Shown: one piece after another, positions 61,186-64,000 of the stretch
Position numbering within the stretch: position 1 is the stretch's first letter
Layout: every line of letters starts with the position of its first letter
Origin: JAYPCI01 sp038124645
GTDB lineage: Bacteria; Pseudomonadota; Alphaproteobacteria; Pelagibacterales; Pelagibacteraceae
Assembly: GCA_038124645.1 (NCBI GenBank)
Contig: JAYPCI010000001.1
Span: forward strand, 99,742-163,741
Length of the DNA: 64,000 bases
Reading direction: 5' to 3'
Notes under the pieces: model-generated
What the model saw: only the letters and a program-made list of their open reading frames with translations
What the model was told of the DNA's origin: nothing
The model's database searches: none
Program-made: the position numbers and the translations under genes

Positions 61186-63654
61186 TTAAAGTTTAAGACC
61201 TTTTAATACAGAAAAAGCGTTTGAAATATTAGGTGCTTTATAAGGTCTTTTTTTAACACGTAACATTGGAGCATCATAAATATAGTTTTCAGTATTTTTG
61301 ATTTTCTTATAATTTAACAATTCAATTAATTTTGTGAATATCTCTTTAGTACAGCCTACTAAATTTATCATATCAGAGGTTACAGAAAATTTTTTATCTT
61401 TAGTATTTTTTATTATATTTAGGAATAATTTTTCTAAAATATCAATTCTTATGTAATAATTACTTAGGTTTTCAAAACCGCAAATTAAATAAAAACTTTT
61501 ATTTTTAGTTTTATCTGTAAAAAAGTTGATTCCAGGTTTAGGCGTTTCTAAATAGTTATCGAGACCATAAAAATTATTCCAAAGTATAACTCTTAAATTA
61601 ACCGCAGCCGGTTTTATCATTTTTGGTAAATAGATATGGTACCTTCCTAATTTAATTCCCATCTTCCAAATTAATTTTCTGTCCTCAGTGCTGATTTTAC
61701 TTAATATTTGTTTAACACTCTCTCTTTTGACAACACCATTATTTTCATACAATTGATAGGTTATTGCTCTAATATAATTATTTTCTAAGTTAGATTTTTG
61801 AAGATTTAAAAGGTCGTTTAATTCTGAGTTTATATGTTTTAAAAGCCAAGATTGGATATATTCAGAGAGATCGTATCTGCTTTTCTCTGAAATTAAGTTA
61901 TCCGCAATTAAATCAATTTCAGGATTTAAGTAATCTTTACCTTTTTTTAATTTAGCAATTGGGTTATTTAACCAATAAATTTTACCATCTTCTCTAAGTT
62001 CAATCGGACCACTTTTAATAGCATCGATCCTTTTTTGGATTTCGCTCTCTACCCCTTTTCTTGCAGCTTTTTTGATGGATTTTATATCTGTATCTAACGT
62101 ATTGCTTGAAACATCAATATCTAATTTTAAACCTTTCAAAACACCTATTCTTTGATTGTTTATTAAAACCTCATTTGAGTCAGAAATGTTTGTTTCAAGA
62201 ACTAAATCTTGTTTAAGCCCTTTAGATAAAACACTAATTTTTTTATTAATAAAGCTTTGGGTTAATTCTTTATGGAGTCTATCTGATAGATTATCTTCAA
62301 TTTGTTTAGTGACCTGGATCCAGTAGTCAGAATTTTCTACCCAATTTTTTTTATTGCTAACATAGGCCCAAGTTCTTACTTTGCTAATACGATTAGAAAT
62401 AACATCTAAGTTATTATGGGTCTTATCTAGACCATCTAATTCTTTTTTTAAGAAAGTGTTAGGAATATATTTTTTACCTTCTGTTAAAAATTGAAACACA
62501 GACTTTACAATGTTTAAATGTTGTCCGTATGCCTTTTTTTCAAAATCAGGTATTTGACAACATTCCCAAAAAAGTTCTAAATTGTGTTCGATTTTATCTT
62601 TATTAAGTTCATTATTTTTTACAATATTTCTAAAAACATTTTCATCTAGCGAGTCATAGACACGAATTAAATTTGGATTTGTTGGTTTTTGTTCCAAAGA
62701 GTCAAAAAATGTTTTTAGATTTTTAAAATTAAGTTGTGAATTTCTCCAATACAGAGACTTAATTTTTGGCAAATCATGCGACTCGATTTTTTCAATTTCT
62801 TCAGCAGATATATCTTTACATTCACCTGTGGTTCCAAAGAAACCATCATTTTTATAACGACCGGCTCTACCTGCAATTTGTGAAATTTCTAAAAGATTTA
62901 ATCTTCTTGTTTTTTTTCCATCAAATTTTTTAAGATTAGAAAAGTAAATTTGATCTAAGTCCATATTTAAACCCATGCCGATAGCATCTGTTGCTACTAG
63001 AAAATCAACATCACCTGATTGGTATAATCCTACTTGAGCGTTTCTAGTTTTGGGACTTAGGGCACCCATAACAATAGCAGCTCCACCTTTTTGTCTACGA
63101 ATGAGTTCAGCAATGGCATAGACCTCTTCAATTGAAAAAGCTATGACCGCGGATTTTCTTTCTAATCTTGAAACTTTTTTATAACCATTGAATGAAAGTT
63201 TAGAAAACCTTTCTTGATTTTTAAATTTAATATTACTTCCAATTAGTTCCCCAATAATTTCTTGCATAACTTGAGAGCCAAGTAAAAGAGTATATAAAGA
63301 CCCCCGATTATTTAATAACCTATCTGTAAATACATGCCCTCTTTCTCGATCAGCACACATTTGGATTTCGTCAATGCAAACAAATTCTGTATTTATATCT
63401 AGAGGCATGGACTCTACAGTACAGATATAATACCTAGCTGAATTAGGAATAATTTTTTCTTCGCCCGTAATCAGGGCAACATGGTCGGGGTTTACTTTTT
63501 TGATACACTTATCATAAACTTCTCTTGCTAAAAGTCTCAGGGGCAAACCAAAAACACCAGAATTAAACTCAAGCATTTTTTCAATAGCATAATACGTTTT
63601 GCCAGTATTGGTTGGACCTAGGACTGCTTCAATAATGGGACCAGGTTTTGACAT
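61186..63654 (-). CDS. Suv3-like SF2 RNA helicase
   Basis: A large 822-aa helicase. Walker A is GPTNTGKTYYA at about residues 12-22, Walker B is CIDEIQM, motif III LLLGSQVM, and the C-terminal lobe contains FLVATDAIGMGLNMDLDQIYFS and QIAGRAGRY. The body matches the mitochondrial Suv3-type (DExH) helicases, which in mitochondria work with a nuclease in RNA decay. The C-terminal 400 residues are a lineage-specific extension ending in RPYKAPNISNAFSVLKGLKL. First gene of helicase-terB-fdxA-carD. Single-copy, no truncation. Confidence 0.92.
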   Translation of the reverse strand: MSKPGPIIEAVLGPTNTGKTYYAIEKMLEFNSGVFGLPLRLLAREVYDKCIKKVNPDHVALITGEEKIIPNSARYYICTVESMPLDINTEFVCIDEIQMCADRERGHVFTDRLLNNRGSLYTLLLGSQVMQEIIGELIGSNIKFKNQERFSKLSFNGYKKVSRLERKSAVIAFSIEEVYAIAELIRRQKGGAAIVMGALSPKTRNAQVGLYQSGDVDFLVATDAIGMGLNMDLDQIYFSNLKKFDGKKTRRLNLLEISQIAGRAGRYKNDGFFGTTGECKDISAEEIEKIESHDLPKIKSLYWRNSQLNFKNLKTFFDSLEQKPTNPNLIRVYDSLDENVFRNIVKNNELNKDKIEHNLELFWECCQIPDFEKKAYGQHLNIVKSVFQFLTEGKKYIPNTFLKKELDGLDKTHNNLDVISNRISKVRTWAYVSNKKNWVENSDYWIQVTKQIEDNLSDRLHKELTQSFINKKISVLSKGLKQDLVLETNISDSNEVLINNQRIGVLKGLKLDIDVSSNTLDTDIKSIKKAARKGVESEIQKRIDAIKSGPIELREDGKIYWLNNPIAKLKKGKDYLNPEIDLIADNLISEKSRYDLSEYIQSWLLKHINSELNDLLNLQKSNLENNYIRAITYQLYENNGVVKRESVKQILSKISTEDRKLIWKMGIKLGRYHIYLPKMIKPAAVNLRVILWNNFYGLDNYLETPKPGINFFTDKTKNKSFYLICGFENLSNYYIRIDILEKLFLNIIKNTKDKKFSVTSDMINLVGCTKEIFTKLIELLNYKKIKNTENYIYDAPMLRVKKRPYKAPNISNAFSVLKGLKL

Positions 63655-63739
63655 AAATTTTTAGTATTTATTTTAAGTTTGAATACAATATATAGATTAC
63701 CATTAGAACAAAATAAGATTAAAACATGACCGAATCATT

Positions 63740-63768
63740 TTGTCAAATGTTCTGATTAATAATATTAA
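63740..63768 (+). promoter_or_regulatory. Candidate promoter giving a leaderless aminotransferase message
   Basis: TTGTCA (63740-63745), 17-base spacer, TATTAA (63763-63768). With a five-base discriminator the transcript would start at the A of the ATG at 63774. The sequence between 63655 and 63739 is otherwise AT-rich with no second good match. Confidence 0.45.
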
Positions 63769-63773
63769 AGCTT

Positions 63774-64000
63774 ATGCTATTAAAAAAAAATATTAGTCAT
63801 TTAAATACCTCAGCTACATTAGCAATAAATGAAAAATCAAAACAGTTAATTGCAGCAGGTAAAAAAATTGTAAAATTTGGCTTTGGACAATCTCCATTTC
63901 CAATTCCAAAAACTATCGTTAATACTTTAAAAGATAATGCATCTCGTAAAGAATATGCACCTGTGCAAGGCTTACTTGATTTGAGAAAGTCTATAGCAAC
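63774..64000 (+). CDS. Class I/II aminotransferase (partial, runs off the window)
   Basis: The first 75 residues of a PLP aminotransferase. MLLKKNISHLNTSATLAINEKS, KIVKFGFGQSPFPIPKTIVNTL, and RKEYAPVQGLLDLRKSIA are typical of the N-terminal arm and the substrate-binding GxGxSxFPxP motif of the aspartate/alanine aminotransferase group. The catalytic lysine lies beyond the window. Substrate cannot be told from this part. It diverges from the Suv3-like helicase by 119 bases. Confidence 0.82.
   Translation, partial: MLLKKNISHLNTSATLAINEKSKQLIAAGKKIVKFGFGQSPFPIPKTIVNTLKDNASRKEYAPVQGLLDLRKSIA

Overview
The window is AT-rich, extremely compact alphaproteobacterial DNA. Genes abut or overlap by 1-20 bases, no gene-free stretch exceeds about 190 bases, and no mobile elements, prophage or CRISPR arrays are visible. 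Several signs point to a SAR11-type (Pelagibacterales) marine bacterium: the extreme streamlining, TRAP uptake genes, a SAM-II riboswitch on metX, the leuCDB-asd-sdhCDAB-mdh-sucCDAB-lpd-atpHAGDC order, and the absence of genes such as rimM. This assignment is inferred from gene content; no database search was made. Three runs of exactly 100 N (10534-10633, 31539-31638, 60415-60514) are scaffold gaps that cut rpsP, priA and the fdxA/carD junction.

Layout. 1-6797 (+): end of a 2-hydroxyacid dehydrogenase, a TRAP transporter (dctP, dctQ, dctM) with an amidase, small membrane proteins, an EamA exporter and a hydrolase. 6783-12072: protein targeting and translation, with ftsY and dapF on minus, then ffh behind a strongly structured leader, rpsP with a long tandem-repeat tail, trmD and rplS. 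12083-31237 (+): leucine biosynthesis, asd, succinate dehydrogenase, mmsA, mdh, an unexplained multi-pass membrane protein, sucCDAB and lpd. 31261-37268 (+): priA (gapped) and the F1 ATP synthase operon. 37261-46277 (-): rppH, ctpA, rsfS, nadD, proA, proB, obg, rpmA, rplU, gloB, metW and metX, the last under a SAM-II riboswitch with a terminator. 46465-48436 (+): hisC and a prephenate dehydrogenase. 48467-53008 (-): a tartrate/D-malate-type dehydrogenase, plsC, lysA, a 36-residue lipoprotein and argH. 53014-59771: mixed small operons including tlpA, an esterase, an HNH nuclease, coq7, dsbB, a BASS transporter, tRNA-Leu(CAA), an acyl-CoA ligase and a 23-residue Lys/Arg-only-like protein. 59824-63654 (-): carD, fdxA, a TerB-like gene and a Suv3-type helicase. 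The window ends inside a class I aminotransferase.

Functionally, the centre is a nearly continuous energy module. Succinate dehydrogenase, malate dehydrogenase, succinyl-CoA synthetase and 2-oxoglutarate dehydrogenase feed the F1 ATPase downstream, and mmsA delivers propionyl-CoA/acetyl-CoA from valine or inositol breakdown. Flanking genes make leucine, lysine/threonine/methionine precursors, proline, arginine and aromatic amino acids.

No clearly new multi-gene system (defence, secretion, biosynthetic cluster) is visible. The most interesting items are RNA-level and small-gene observations: the ffh leader, the metX SAM-II switch whose own 3' strand can act as antiterminator, a tRNA ending four bases before a start codon, near-leaderless promoters, the S16 repeat tail, and the tiny basic-protein gene with its own promoter and terminator.
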